From the IMG/VR virus record IMGVR_UViG_3300035198_000124, positions 1-43,546 of that record: a stretch of DNA of 43,546 nt. The stretch is one strand, 5' to 3'. Position 1 is the first letter of the stretch. The number at the start of each line of letters is the position of its first letter. The translations under genes and the position numbers were made by a program. Origin of the DNA: a virus. Below are positions 21,632 through 29,143 of the stretch, piece after piece. Below the pieces are notes generated by a model. It searched no databases and had not been told where the DNA came from. It worked only from the letters and a program-made list of their open reading frames with translations.

Positions 21632-21825
21632 GGTGTACAAAATTGGACACCTCCATCCGAAACAACGGACCCGCAGTTTCTGCGGTGCACGGATTCTGGG
21701 TCAAGTTGGTGGTGGACTATGCCATTTTTGGCCCTTCACAGGCCCGCCACGGCCCGATCACCTCAGACCCTATAGGGGGGTATTGGCCTGAAGGAGATCG
21801 CCTCTCCAGCGAGGCGCTGGAGGCC

Positions 21826-21871
21826 AAAATCAGGCATGTTGGAGGAAAAAAATCAGGCATGTTGGAGGAAA
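21826..21871. repeat. Two tandem 23-bp repeats
   Basis: AAAATCAGGCATGTTGGAGG and three more A's, present twice head to tail (21826-21848, 21849-21871), ending seven bases from the stop of the 60-aa leftward gene. A hairpin CTCCAGC-GAGGC-GCTGGAG (21804-21822) lies just beyond. The pair may be a 3' regulatory or termination region for that gene. Confidence 0.6.
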
Positions 21872-21877
21872 AACAGC

Positions 21878-22060
21878 TTATTCGAAGAGGCGTTTGGCGA
21901 TTGTGGCCGCCTCGGCTTCCCTGTCTGCATAGACAGTGCCAAGCGGTACTCTGTTGACGGTTTTTCCGTCTATGCACTCCCGCGTGGGGAGTGCGAACCA
22001 ACTTGTCTCAATGTAGCTTTTTTCGCCTTCGGTCGCTCGGTAGACGTACCACTCTTCCAT
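21878..22060 (-). CDS. Isolated early leftward gene, 60 aa, unknown
   Basis: ATG 22060 follows GGGGGG by five bases and lies about 28 bases from the -10 of promoter PL2; the longer frame to 22231 covers the promoter and is rejected. The protein starts MEEWYVYRATEGEKSYIETS, then WFALPTRECIDGKTVNRVPL, and ends in a helix (ADREAEAATIAKRLFE). It is the only gene in the control region and has its own promoter, which suggests an early regulator or host-interaction protein. No family is recognised. Confidence 0.65.
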   Translation of the reverse strand: MEEWYVYRATEGEKSYIETSWFALPTRECIDGKTVNRVPLGTVYADREAEAATIAKRLFE

Positions 22061-22087
22061 GAGTACCCCCCTTTTAGATTTGTCCTG

Positions 22088-22117
22088 AGCGTACCATACA
22101 GCGCCAGGCCCTGTCAA
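22088..22117 (-). promoter_or_regulatory. Leftward promoter PL2
   Basis: Read leftward, TTGACA (22117-22112), 18-base spacer, TACGCT (22093-22088), with an A-run just upstream (complement of TTTTT at 22122-22126). Same architecture as PL1, including GGTA-x-G-x-T at the -10. It drives the 60-aa gene and perhaps further leftward transcription. Confidence 0.65.
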
Positions 22118-22136
22118 GCACTTTTTGTGCGCCTCC

Positions 22137-22156
22137 GACCACAACATATTGTGGTC
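22137..22156. promoter_or_regulatory. 20-bp palindromic site upstream of PL2
   Basis: GACCACAA-CATA-TTGTGGTC, perfect 8-base arms, 20 bases upstream of the PL2 -35. Its core matches the site at 20820-20833 upstream of PL1. Confidence 0.55.
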
Positions 22157-22406
22157 TGCCGTCGTCCGACCACAAGACAGCGCTCTGTGCTGACGCACCA
22201 GCAGGCCCGTAGAGACACGATCTCCCGCCAACGCGGTCTAATGATTTCAAGCACTTAGCTGCCCCTGGCTACTATACCCTTAGCCCGTTTCGCCCCAGGA
22301 CGAAAAGTCCAATGATGTCGCGAGGTTAGCTCAACAAGGCATCTGAGGGACTGAGGGCGAAATCGAGGCGCCTAGAGCGTCCTAGTGTGCCACTTCGTGG
22401 CGCGCT

Positions 22407-22467
22407 GACTCAGTCTAACTTTAGACGGCGTCGAGGAAGTGGACTCAGTCTAACTTTGGGCGGAGTC
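22407..22467. repeat. Direct repeat pair, about 26 bp, 35 bp apart
   Basis: GACTCAGTCTAACTTT followed by (A/G)G(A/G)CGG(C/A)GTC occurs at 22407-22432 and 22442-22467. Non-coding. It borders the 9-bp tandem array on the left. The stretch 22232-22406 shows no gene or clear repeat. Confidence 0.6.
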
Positions 22468-22493
22468 TAGGGATTGGGCAGGGATGGGTTGGT

Positions 22494-22646
22494 TGATCAG
22501 GATGATCAGGATGATCAGGTTGGTCAAATTGATCAATTTGTGCAAAGTGATCAAATTGATCAACTTGGTCAAAGTGGTCAAGGTGATCAGATTGATCAAA
22601 GCGGTCAGATTGATCGTGATGGTCAAGTTGATCGGATTGATCAGGA
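22494..22646. repeat. Tandem array of 17 nonamers (TGATCAnnn)
   Basis: Seventeen head-to-tail 9-bp units with no indels, consensus TGRTCARRN; eleven units start with TGATC and nine carry the full TGATCA palindrome. The array is rich in GATC sites. Both strands have open frames through it (repeating Asp-Gln or Leu-Ile/Asn patterns), but without plausible starts. It ends in a hairpin GGACCCC-AG-GGGGTCC (22644-22659). Iteron-like; possible origin or regulator-binding array. Confidence 0.85.
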
Positions 22647-22664
22647 CCCCAGGGGGTCCGCACC

Positions 22665-22712
22665 GCGGCCGTGACAACGATGACAGGGTCTGCATTGCGG
22701 CCGTGACAACGA
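22665..22712. repeat. 16-bp direct repeat pair
   Basis: GCGGCCGTGACAACGA at 22665-22680 and 22697-22712, 32 bp apart (three helical turns), directly after the nonamer array. Non-coding. Confidence 0.65.
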
Positions 22713-22750
22713 GGCACCAGGGGCCCAGGGGAACACCCCCACACGAGGCC

Positions 22751-22763
22751 CGCGCGCGCGCGC
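22751..22763. other. Alternating CG tract
   Basis: Thirteen bases of alternating C and G, a classical left-handed-DNA-prone sequence, in the non-coding control region. Confidence 0.5.
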
Positions 22764-22892
22764 AAACCCCCTCCCCCTTCCTCCTATCTCCCGAACTTAA
22801 TCTCTACCCTTTTGGTAGTGTTTCCTCCCGCCCCGCCTGAAGGCGAGACGGGCCCCCTCCGGGCGGTACCGGTCTCTCCGCCAGCCGGGACG

Positions 22893-22922
22893 GGTCTCTT
22901 CCAGAAACCTCTGAAAGAGACC
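22893..22922. other. Long hairpin in the rightward leader region
   Basis: GGTCTCTT-C-CAGA-AACC-TCTG-A-AAGAGACC: a 12-bp stem with a single C/A mismatch and a 4-base loop. It lies about 180 bp upstream of the rightward promoter, so it is not part of that promoter's transcript. No U run follows. Confidence 0.5.
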
Positions 22923-22973
22923 GTTGTCGAACTACCGCATGGCGACGGGCCCGGTTTCGCCGGAGGCGGCAAC

Positions 22974-23071
22974 GCGTTAACGCTGACCACCCACTTAATT
23001 ACGAAACCCGATGACGACCCGTCGCGTGGCGACGAGTTTGGTTCCGCGAAGCGGGCGTCGCGTTAACGCGA
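22974..23071. repeat. Duplicated GCGTTAACGC palindrome
   Basis: GCGTTAACGC followed by NNACCACCCAC occurs at 22974-22994 and 23060-23080. The second copy extends to a perfect 14-bp palindrome TCGCGTTAACGCGA (23058-23071), just 27 bp upstream of the rightward -35 box. Likely a regulator site pair. Confidence 0.6.
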
Positions 23072-23097
23072 ACCACCCACCTCCGGTGGATATTTTC

Positions 23098-23125
23098 TTG
23101 ACATTTGTTTCGAGTTGTGTATTGT
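23098..23125 (+). promoter_or_regulatory. Rightward promoter PR for the virion block
   Basis: TTGACA (23098-23103), 16-base spacer, TATTGT (23120-23125). The expected start of transcription, near 23132, falls at the edge of two GTATCACAGTGTG repeats. It is the only good promoter seen ahead of the rightward genes. Confidence 0.65.
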
Positions 23126-23134
23126 GTCTGTTAG

Positions 23135-23163
23135 GTATCACAGTGTGTCGGTATCACAGTGTG
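23135..23163. promoter_or_regulatory. Tandem operator half-sites on PR
   Basis: GTATCACAGTGTG at 23135-23147 and again at 23151-23163, 16 bp apart. They match 13 of the 17 bases of the perfect palindrome at 21100-21116. Their place at and after the transcription start suggests repression of the virion genes by a phage protein. Confidence 0.65.
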
Positions 23164-23170
23164 TAGTGTG

Positions 23171-23623
23171 ATGGAACCCGAGCGAAACTGTGAATTAGAC
23201 GAGTCCCAGGCGGTGCTCCGTCAGATCATGGAGCTTCAGCTTCACAATGTGGCTCCGAAGGACATCGCTATGATGTTGGGACTGTCTGTAGGACAGGTTC
23301 TGGCGGTTCAGTCTTCCGACCTCTACAAGTCGGTGTATGCTGAGCGCAAAGTGGAGTTAGCTGACCGGCTGGAGGAGGAGCGGAGCAGGCTTAATAGGAG
23401 ACTTCTGGAGGAGTCGGACAAAGCTATAGACACTCTTGCTGAGATTAGGGACCGTGGCTACAACGACATGGCTCGGCTGGCTGCTGCCAACTCGATTCTG
23501 GACCGTGCTGGGTTCGACCGAAAGACCACGTCGCGGAATCTTACGTTGACGCGTGTGTTTATCACGGAGCAGCAGTACCAGGCGCAGCAGGAGACTTATG
23601 AACTCATTGCAACGGCTCCGTGA
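23171..23623 (+). CDS. Small terminase subunit candidate, 150 aa
   Basis: ATG 23171 is taken as the start; a GTG four codons upstream lies inside the operator repeat. No Shine-Dalgarno is visible before either, unlike almost every other gene here. Residues 20-50 form a helix-turn-helix-like segment (VAPKDIAMMLGLSVGQVLAV). A long charged helix follows (ERKVELADRLEEERSRLNRR) and a second (DTLAEIRDRGYNDMARLAAA). This HTH plus coiled-coil layout is typical of TerS, and the next gene is the large terminase, which it overlaps by 26 nt. Confidence 0.75.
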   Translation: MEPERNCELDESQAVLRQIMELQLHNVAPKDIAMMLGLSVGQVLAVQSSDLYKSVYAERKVELADRLEEERSRLNRRLLEESDKAIDTLAEIRDRGYNDMARLAAANSILDRAGFDRKTTSRNLTLTRVFITEQQYQAQQETYELIATAP

Positions 23624-25235
23624 GCTTTCGCTGAGTGAGCAGGAGGAGTATATTGCGCGAGAGCGCGCGCTTTGCCGGAAGTCTCTTTTTTACTTTGCCC
23701 GAACGGTTCTGGGGTTCACAAAACTAACCTCATCGTTGCACCTCCCGGTTTGTGAGTTTCTCCAGAACCCTCGGGCTACCAGAAAGCTGATCCTCCTTCC
23801 ACGTGGGCATTACAAGACAAGTTGTGCCACCTTGGCTTACCCGATGTGGCTTCTCATCCAGGAGGACCTTGGTCGGGTTCCTGTGTCGGGGAAGTTATCC
23901 AACCCGGACGTTGCTCCTCTTATTGAAGACAAGTCCCTATACGGCCTCTCCGGTGCCAACCTCACCATGCTCATTGCCAACGAGACTGCCACCGGTGCGG
24001 AGCACTTCCTTTCCTGGATTGAGGTGGTGATTGACACCAACCCGTTGTTCCAGCTTCTTTTCCCTGAGCTGCTCCCTCCCAGCGGGGTAAGGAAGCGTTG
24101 GAACGCCCAGGAGATGTTGGTTCCGCGTCGCATAAACCGCCCCGAGGCGACCATTGAGACGATTGGTGTCGGCGGGGCCGTGCAGGGACGCCATTACAGG
24201 TTGCAGATCAAGGACGACCTTATCGGCAAAAAGGCGATGGAGTCGTCGGAGGTAATGGCGAAGACTATTGAGTGGGTCGATTATGCGGATTCTCTTTTCG
24301 TCAACCCTCATAAGGATCTCGACATAGTCGTAGGGACTCGGTGGGCGGAGGGTGACATTTACGGCCGTTACCTTAAAGACGATCGATACACAGTGTTCGA
24401 GCGCAAGGCCATTGAAGATGGAAAGCCCGTCTTTCCCGAGGAGTTCTCTCTTGAGTTCTTCAACACCATAGCGCAGCGCAACCCCTTCTATTTCCGTTCC
24501 CAGTATCAGAACGACCCCCGTGCGGCGGGTTCGGTCGAGTTGGACCCCGCCAATTTGAGGCGATACACCCAGCGGTGGAACGGTCCCAACGAGTTGTCGC
24601 TCGTCATTCATAACGAAGACGGGACCATCGAGGTGGTGCCGGTGAGTCGGTGTGTTGGTGTGATGGCCCTTGACCCGGCGCGCGAGGAGAACGTTCGCCA
24701 CGGGTCGCGCAAAGCGATCCTTGTGTGTTGTCGCGACTGGAAGGGAAGGACGTTTGTTCTTGACGGCTGGGCTTCTCGTGGGACTCATGACGAAATGTTT
24801 GATGCTGTTTTCCGGCTGGCGGGGTTCTGGAATTACCCTCTCGGGGTGGAGACGGTTGCGTTCCAGAAGTTCCTGATTTGGGTGTTCCGTAAGGAATGCC
24901 GGCGTCGCAGGCAATGGATCACTGTGCGGGAGCTTCGCACTTCCACGAGGAAGTCCAAGGTAGAGCGGATCCGTTCCGCGTTGCAGAATGATCTCAACCT
25001 TGGTTACATCTACCTTCCTAGCGAAGGCATTACCTCCCGTTTACGCGAGGTAATTACTCTGCTGGAGGATTCGATGGCGCGGTTTCCCGATGGGACTGAC
25101 ATGGACCTTCTGGACTGTCTTGGCTACTGTATGCAGATGCTTCAGTATGAGCCCTTCTCGGAAGAGGAGGAACGGATGTTCCGTGAAGAGGAGGACCAGC
25201 TTCTGAAGGAGCGTTCGGCCCTGACGGGTTATTGA
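23598..25235 (+). CDS. terL: Large terminase subunit, 545 aa
   Basis: ATG 23598 follows AGGAG. The ATPase half has a variant Walker [11 protein letters not shown] (about residues 64-73), a Walker B-like LQIKDDLI (about 200-207) and the coupling motif VVGTRW (about 239-244). The nuclease half has GVMALDPA (first catalytic Asp, about 355-362), the segment [11 protein letters not shown], and DLLDCLGY (late acidic cluster, about 507-514). Length and order match TerL proteins. It cuts and translocates DNA into the prohead with the portal. The first nuclease Asp is preserved, so the enzyme should be active. The packaging type cannot be read from this sequence alone. Confidence 0.93.
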   Translation: MNSLQRLRELSLSEQEEYIARERALCRKSLFYFARTVLGFTKLTSSLHLPVCEFLQNPRATRKLILLPRGHYKTSCATLAYPMWLLIQEDLGRVPVSGKLSNPDVAPLIEDKSLYGLSGANLTMLIANETATGAEHFLSWIEVVIDTNPLFQLLFPELLPPSGVRKRWNAQEMLVPRRINRPEATIETIGVGGAVQGRHYRLQIKDDLIGKKAMESSEVMAKTIEWVDYADSLFVNPHKDLDIVVGTRWAEGDIYGRYLKDDRYTVFERKAIEDGKPVFPEEFSLEFFNTIAQRNPFYFRSQYQNDPRAAGSVELDPANLRRYTQRWNGPNELSLVIHNEDGTIEVVPVSRCVGVMALDPAREENVRHGSRKAILVCCRDWKGRTFVLDGWASRGTHDEMFDAVFRLAGFWNYPLGVETVAFQKFLIWVFRKECRRRRQWITVRELRTSTRKSKVERIRSALQNDLNLGYIYLPSEGITSRLREVITLLEDSMARFPDGTDMDLLDCLGYCMQMLQYEPFSEEEERMFREEEDQLLKERSALTGY

Positions 25236-25249
25236 CGGAGGTGACAGAG

Positions 25250-25414
25250 ATGCCGCTCAAGAAAGGTCGTTCCAAGAAAGTGATTTCGGAGAATGTCTCC
25301 GAGTTGCGCCGTTCCGGTTACCCGCAGCGCCAAGCCGTGGCGATAGCGTTGTCTCAGGCGCGGAAGTCTGGTGCCAGGATTCCGAAGCCGAAGCGTCGGA
25401 GAAAGGAGTCGTGA
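25250..25414 (+). CDS. Small basic DUF6496-like protein, 54 aa
   Basis: ATG 25250 follows GGAGG by eight bases. The sequence is [20 protein letters not shown] then [20 protein letters not shown], the pattern of a small phage family (basic start, S-x-N-(I/V), GxPQxQAVAIAL) found beside terminase or portal genes. Probably DNA- or virion-associated; exact function unknown. Confidence 0.8.
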   Translation: MPLKKGRSKKVISENVSELRRSGYPQRQAVAIALSQARKSGARIPKPKRRRKES

Positions 25415-25417
25415 CTC

Positions 25418-25945
25418 GTGTTTATTATTGACGATTTCCTGTTGGGTGCGGTTCTCCCTGCGATTGCTTCTGGTCTCGGGACGGCCGTCGGCGGTCTTGG
25501 TGGGATTGCGAGTTCCCTTGCCGGGGCGGTTCCGGGGTTGTCTTCGCTCATCGGCTCTTCCGCTGCACCGACCGCTCTTGCCAGACTCGGTATTGGTTCT
25601 GTTGCTGAGCCGGCGGCGGCGATTGCTGAAAGCGGTCTGTCTGCCTTCAGCCCAGCGATGTACACCGCCGGGGCGGAGGCGGTTGGGCTTCCCGGGGGAG
25701 GTGTTGTGGCTCCCCTTATAGAAAAAACCACCGCCTCAGCGGTCCCTGACCTGTCCAAGTTGTTCGGGACGGTGGGACGCTACGGTCTTCTTGGGAGTCT
25801 GTTGCTTCCCAGGAGACCTTCTCCCCCATTGCTCCCTGATACGCGTGGCGGGATTGCCACGGCGGGACCGTCTCAGGGCAACCCGGCTTATGACTTCGCC
25901 CTTACGTCTCTATTGCTTTCGGACATACTGCGGGGTGTGCGTTGA
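25418..25945 (+). CDS. Ala/Gly-rich hydrophobic protein, 175 aa
   Basis: GTG 25418 follows AAGGAG by nine bases. The first 65 residues are Gly/Ala/Leu-rich (GLGTAVGGLGGIASSLAGAV) and could insert into membranes. A second hydrophobic part is RYGLLGSLLLP, and the end (NPAYDFALTSLLLSDILRGV) is amphipathic. It lies between terminase and portal. Composition resembles the 202-aa Gly-rich protein at 39682. A minor virion or ejection component is plausible; no family is recognised. Confidence 0.65.
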   Translation: MFIIDDFLLGAVLPAIASGLGTAVGGLGGIASSLAGAVPGLSSLIGSSAAPTALARLGIGSVAEPAAAIAESGLSAFSPAMYTAGAEAVGLPGGGVVAPLIEKTTASAVPDLSKLFGTVGRYGLLGSLLLPRRPSPPLLPDTRGGIATAGPSQGNPAYDFALTSLLLSDILRGVR

Positions 25946-27819
25946 TCAACCTTACCACAGCGAATTTGGACCGTCTGTTCTCGGAGATCGAGGAGGAAGT
26001 CCGGTGGGCGGAGGAGGCCCTTGAGGAGTTTCGGGAACGTATCGCCCGTCATGAACAGTTGTATCTCGGTCAGCCGAAGCAGAAGGTGAAGAACTTCCCT
26101 TGGGAGAAGGCTTCCAACCTTGTTGTGCCTCTGGTGGGCACCTTTGTGGACGCGATCTTCGCACGACATCACAACACGTTGTTCAACGTCCCGAAGATCT
26201 GGTTTGTCGAGTATTTCAACGAGGCTTGGAAGGATGCGGCTCCTCTGTGGCGGGAGTTTATCGAGTTCGATTCTGTTCGCACTTGGAAACTCCATTCCGT
26301 GGCTACGGACTGGATCAATCAGGCCGTGAAGCACGGTCTGGGGGTGATTCGGGTCCCTTGGGAACAGCGTTTGCGCAAGGCGACTGTGTTCAATCCTACC
26401 TCTGGTGGGGAGATGGACGAGGTTTACGAAGCTCATGTGGGCCCGGCACCCCATTTCATCCCACTGGCGCGGTGTCTTTGGCCTTCCGATGCCACATCCG
26501 TGGAGAGTGCACGGTGGTTCGGTCGGAAGTACTGGGTTGCGAAGAGGCGTTTCGAGCTGGGGATAAAGCTTGGTTTTTACAGCAATGGGGAGGACTACCT
26601 GAAGACGGTGCGTAGGATTGAGCGCACTGCCGAAGAGGAGGCAAAGGACACTGCGGCCGGGACGCAGGCTCCTGTGATGCCTGAGGGAGTTGAGCTCTAT
26701 GAGATATCGTGGCTTCTCGATATTGATGGGGATGGTGTCGAGGAGGAGATAATTCTTGTTTTCAACCCGGCGGTGAGAAAGTTTGCTCGTGCCATTTACC
26801 ACCCTTACTGGCACGGACGTCGTTACTTCATCGGCATTCCTTACTGGCCTCTTGAGGGCCGTGTCGAGGGTCTCGGTCTTTGTGGGATGTTGGAACAGCT
26901 TGAGGAGGCCATTTCCACGGTTCACAACCAGGCTACCGACAACGCGACGGTGGCGAACACACGGATTTGGGCTGCTCGTCCCGGGAATCCGCAGATTCGC
27001 CCGGGGATGAAGCTTTATCCGGGGAAGGTTGTCCTTCTTGACGATCCTGCGAACGACCTAATCCCCAAGCAACTTGGGGAAATTTACCCTTCCATCGTAG
27101 AGCGTGAAGCGATATTGCGGGACTATGCGGAGCGCCGTGCCGGTGTCACCGACTACTCCCTCGGTCGCGAGTCTCCTGTTGTCGGGTGGCGTGCGACTGC
27201 CACATCCACTTTGTCCCTCCTTCAGGAAGCCGCGCGGCGCTTCGATCTCCCGCTTCGAAACATTCGGGTGGGGTTCAACGAGCTCGCCTTGCAGGCAACA
27301 GAGTTGTACCAGCAGTTCCGTCCCGTGAGGAAGTTGGCGGCGTTCTTTGGGGACCGTCTTCCTATGGTCCTGGCTTTCATGACACAACCGCCCACCCGCG
27401 TTCGAGACGGAATGGACATCAATTTACAGGCCACGACTGCGACGAAGAACATTGTCCAGGAGCGAGAGTCTTTTGTTCAGTTGTTCACTCTGATTACCCA
27501 GTACTACCAGATGGTGGTTCAGGCTACCACTGCTATAACGAACCCGCAGGTCCCGGCACTTACCCGGGCCGCTGTAGTTGCGGCGGCGGAGAAGGGTTCC
27601 GAGTTGATCAAGCGGATTCTCGAGGCGTGGCCTGTTCCGGATCCACGGACGTTTCTGCTGCGCAGTGAAGAGTTGATGGAGGTTGTCAATGCGCTACAGC
27701 AGACAGCACTTCCTCCCGGAAGGGGTGGAGTTGCGCCCAGAGGCGGAGGAGTTTCTCCGGCTCCCCCAGTGGGAGGACCTAGTGGACTACCTGCTGCAGG
27801 TGCGGGACCGGTCCCTTAA
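25942..27819 (+). CDS. Portal protein, 625 aa
   Basis: A TTG at 25942 overlapping the previous stop (TTGA) is the best start. The N terminus (WAEEALEEFRERIARHEQLY, then KNFPWEKASNLVVPLV) is typical of P22-like portals: charged helix, then W-x-x-ASN-x-x-P. Further hallmarks are EISWLLDIDGDGVEEEIILV (about 253-272), the adenine-style loop RRYFIGIPYWPLEGRVEGLG, and the long helix from about residue 400. The C-terminal 40 residues (PGRGGVAPRGGGVSPAP) are low complexity and overlap the next gene by 131 nt. Twelve copies would form the packaging and ejection channel. Confidence 0.9.
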   Translation: MINLTTANLDRLFSEIEEEVRWAEEALEEFRERIARHEQLYLGQPKQKVKNFPWEKASNLVVPLVGTFVDAIFARHHNTLFNVPKIWFVEYFNEAWKDAAPLWREFIEFDSVRTWKLHSVATDWINQAVKHGLGVIRVPWEQRLRKATVFNPTSGGEMDEVYEAHVGPAPHFIPLARCLWPSDATSVESARWFGRKYWVAKRRFELGIKLGFYSNGEDYLKTVRRIERTAEEEAKDTAAGTQAPVMPEGVELYEISWLLDIDGDGVEEEIILVFNPAVRKFARAIYHPYWHGRRYFIGIPYWPLEGRVEGLGLCGMLEQLEEAISTVHNQATDNATVANTRIWAARPGNPQIRPGMKLYPGKVVLLDDPANDLIPKQLGEIYPSIVEREAILRDYAERRAGVTDYSLGRESPVVGWRATATSTLSLLQEAARRFDLPLRNIRVGFNELALQATELYQQFRPVRKLAAFFGDRLPMVLAFMTQPPTRVRDGMDINLQATTATKNIVQERESFVQLFTLITQYYQMVVQATTAITNPQVPALTRAAVVAAAEKGSELIKRILEAWPVPDPRTFLLRSEELMEVVNALQQTALPPGRGGVAPRGGGVSPAPPVGGPSGLPAAGAGPVP

Positions 27820-27937
27820 CGCGTTTCGTACCGCAAAGACTCTTGAGGAGTTCATTGCGGCGCAGCAGTCGTTTCTTTGCGTAGAACAGGTGTTAGCCGC
27901 CCCGGCTCGGCTGTGGGTAAAATCTGAGGAGGAATAG
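27689..27937 (+). CDS. Small head-assembly-region protein, 82 aa
   Basis: ATG 27689 follows GGAGG by six bases. The protein reads MRYSRQHFLPEGVELRPEAE, then EFLRLPQWEDLVDYLLQVRD, then a helix (KTLEEFIAAQQSFLCVEQVL). Composition is natural and helical, unlike the overlapped portal tail. It overlaps the portal gene by 131 nt in the +1 frame. Probably a minor head protein; no family is recognised. Confidence 0.7.
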   Translation: MRYSRQHFLPEGVELRPEAEEFLRLPQWEDLVDYLLQVRDRSLNAFRTAKTLEEFIAAQQSFLCVEQVLAAPARLWVKSEEE

Positions 27938-27941
27938 ACGA

Positions 27942-28640
27942 ATGCCGATCACCCTAGACGAACTGAATGCTAAAATCGAAGCGTTAGCCAAACAACTTTC
28001 GTCCCTTGCGGAGAAAGGAGGCGGAAGCGGAGATGACCGTTTCGCGGCTGTCGAGGAGAAGCTGACGAAGCTTGCCGAGATGGCGGACTCCCTGCGGTCT
28101 CCCTCACCGCCCCCGACACCGCCTCCTTCAATACAAAACCAACCGACGCAGACGGAGCGGGAGCTGACACCAGACGAGTTGAGGGCGGCTCTTTTTGACC
28201 GCCCCGATGTCGTGCTGGATCGTCTTTTCCGTCAGAAGACGGCACCGGTCCTTGGTGTTGCGGCGCACTCTGCACGTCTTGCGCAGCGTCTTGCCGCACA
28301 GCAGCGATACAAGGACTGGGACCGTTTCGAGAAGGAGATTGCTGCACTTGAGGAGCAGGTTCCTCCTTATGCATTAGCGCATCCCGGTGCCTACGACCTT
28401 CTTTACAATGCAGTGAAAGGGTCGAAGGCTGATGCGCTAATCGAGGAGGAACGGAAGAAGGCCGTTGAGGTTGCCAAGAAGGAAACTGTAAAGTCATTCT
28501 CCGAAGGGAGTGGGACTCCGCCTCAGCCGAAGGAGTCGGAGGAGGTTGAGCTTTCTCCGGAGGAGGAGAAGGAGGCGGCTCGGTTCAAGATGAGTAAAGA
28601 GGAATGGCGTAAGTTCAGTGTTCCTAGACCTATTCCGTGA
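27942..28640 (+). CDS. Scaffolding protein candidate, 232 aa
   Basis: The first 45 residues are a coiled coil (LDELNAKIEALAKQLSSLAE). A Pro-rich linker follows (SPPPTPPPSI), then helical charged segments (RLAQRLAAQQRYKDWDRFEK). The end, FKMSKEEWRKFSVPRP, is a short basic helix-turn like those by which scaffolds bind coat protein. Position between portal and major capsid, size and high charge all agree with a scaffold. Confidence 0.8.
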   Translation: MPITLDELNAKIEALAKQLSSLAEKGGGSGDDRFAAVEEKLTKLAEMADSLRSPSPPPTPPPSIQNQPTQTERELTPDELRAALFDRPDVVLDRLFRQKTAPVLGVAAHSARLAQRLAAQQRYKDWDRFEKEIAALEEQVPPYALAHPGAYDLLYNAVKGSKADALIEEERKKAVEVAKKETVKSFSEGSGTPPQPKESEEVELSPEEEKEAARFKMSKEEWRKFSVPRPIP

Positions 28641-28648
28641 GGTGCGCT

Positions 28649-29140
28649 ATGGCGAAGGATAGAGACAGAGAGGCTACGGAGGTTATCCGGATTTCCCCTG
28701 GAGACGATATTACCGACTCACCGGCGGAGAAGCGGGCGCTCAAGGACTTCCTCAAGCGTTACCGTTCGGACGAGTTTCTTGCCGTCAAGGGCAAGAAGCC
28801 TGACAAGCATTACCTGTGGGTCAATAGCAAGTCGCGCAGCGTAGAGTTGTACAAGGAAATGGGGTTTAGTGTCTGCAAGGACCCCGACATTGTAGTGTGG
28901 CAGGCAGGTGGGTTAGATGCCATGAAACCGGATGGCTCCAAGGTGATAGGGGACGTTATCCTTATGGAAATTCCACGGAGTCGGTGGGAGTGGCTGGTAG
29001 AGTTTCGTGAAGAGCGTAGGCGTGAAGCTAGCAGGGCTGCCGCTAGGGCGAAGGAGACCTTCCATGAGGAGGGTCGAAAGATCGGTGTCGGTACCTTTGA
29101 GGACCGACGGGACTACGAGTCATTCCGGAAAGGAGTGTAA
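28649..29140 (+). CDS. Hypothetical head-block protein, 163 aa
   Basis: ATG 28649 follows GTGAGGTGCGCT. The protein is charged, with a segment KHYLWVNSKSRSVELYKEMG then FSVCKDPDIVV that is common in small phage proteins next to scaffolds ('xYxWVNxKxxxxxxxxxxGY'). A long Arg/Glu helix follows (WLVEFREERRREASRAAARA). Possibly an assembly or capsid-completion factor; function unknown. Confidence 0.7.
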   Translation: MAKDRDREATEVIRISPGDDITDSPAEKRALKDFLKRYRSDEFLAVKGKKPDKHYLWVNSKSRSVELYKEMGFSVCKDPDIVVWQAGGLDAMKPDGSKVIGDVILMEIPRSRWEWLVEFREERRREASRAAARAKETFHEEGRKIGVGTFEDRRDYESFRKGV

Positions 29141-29143
29141 CGC

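Noticed and set aside
22494-22646. CRISPR array
   Set aside because: Units are 9 bp with no spacers of CRISPR size, and no cas1/cas2 is present.
22445-22840. Asp-Gln and Leu-Ile/Asn repeat frames over the nonamer array
   Set aside because: A 9-bp repeat keeps all frames open; no credible start signals; the composition changes abruptly at the array edges.
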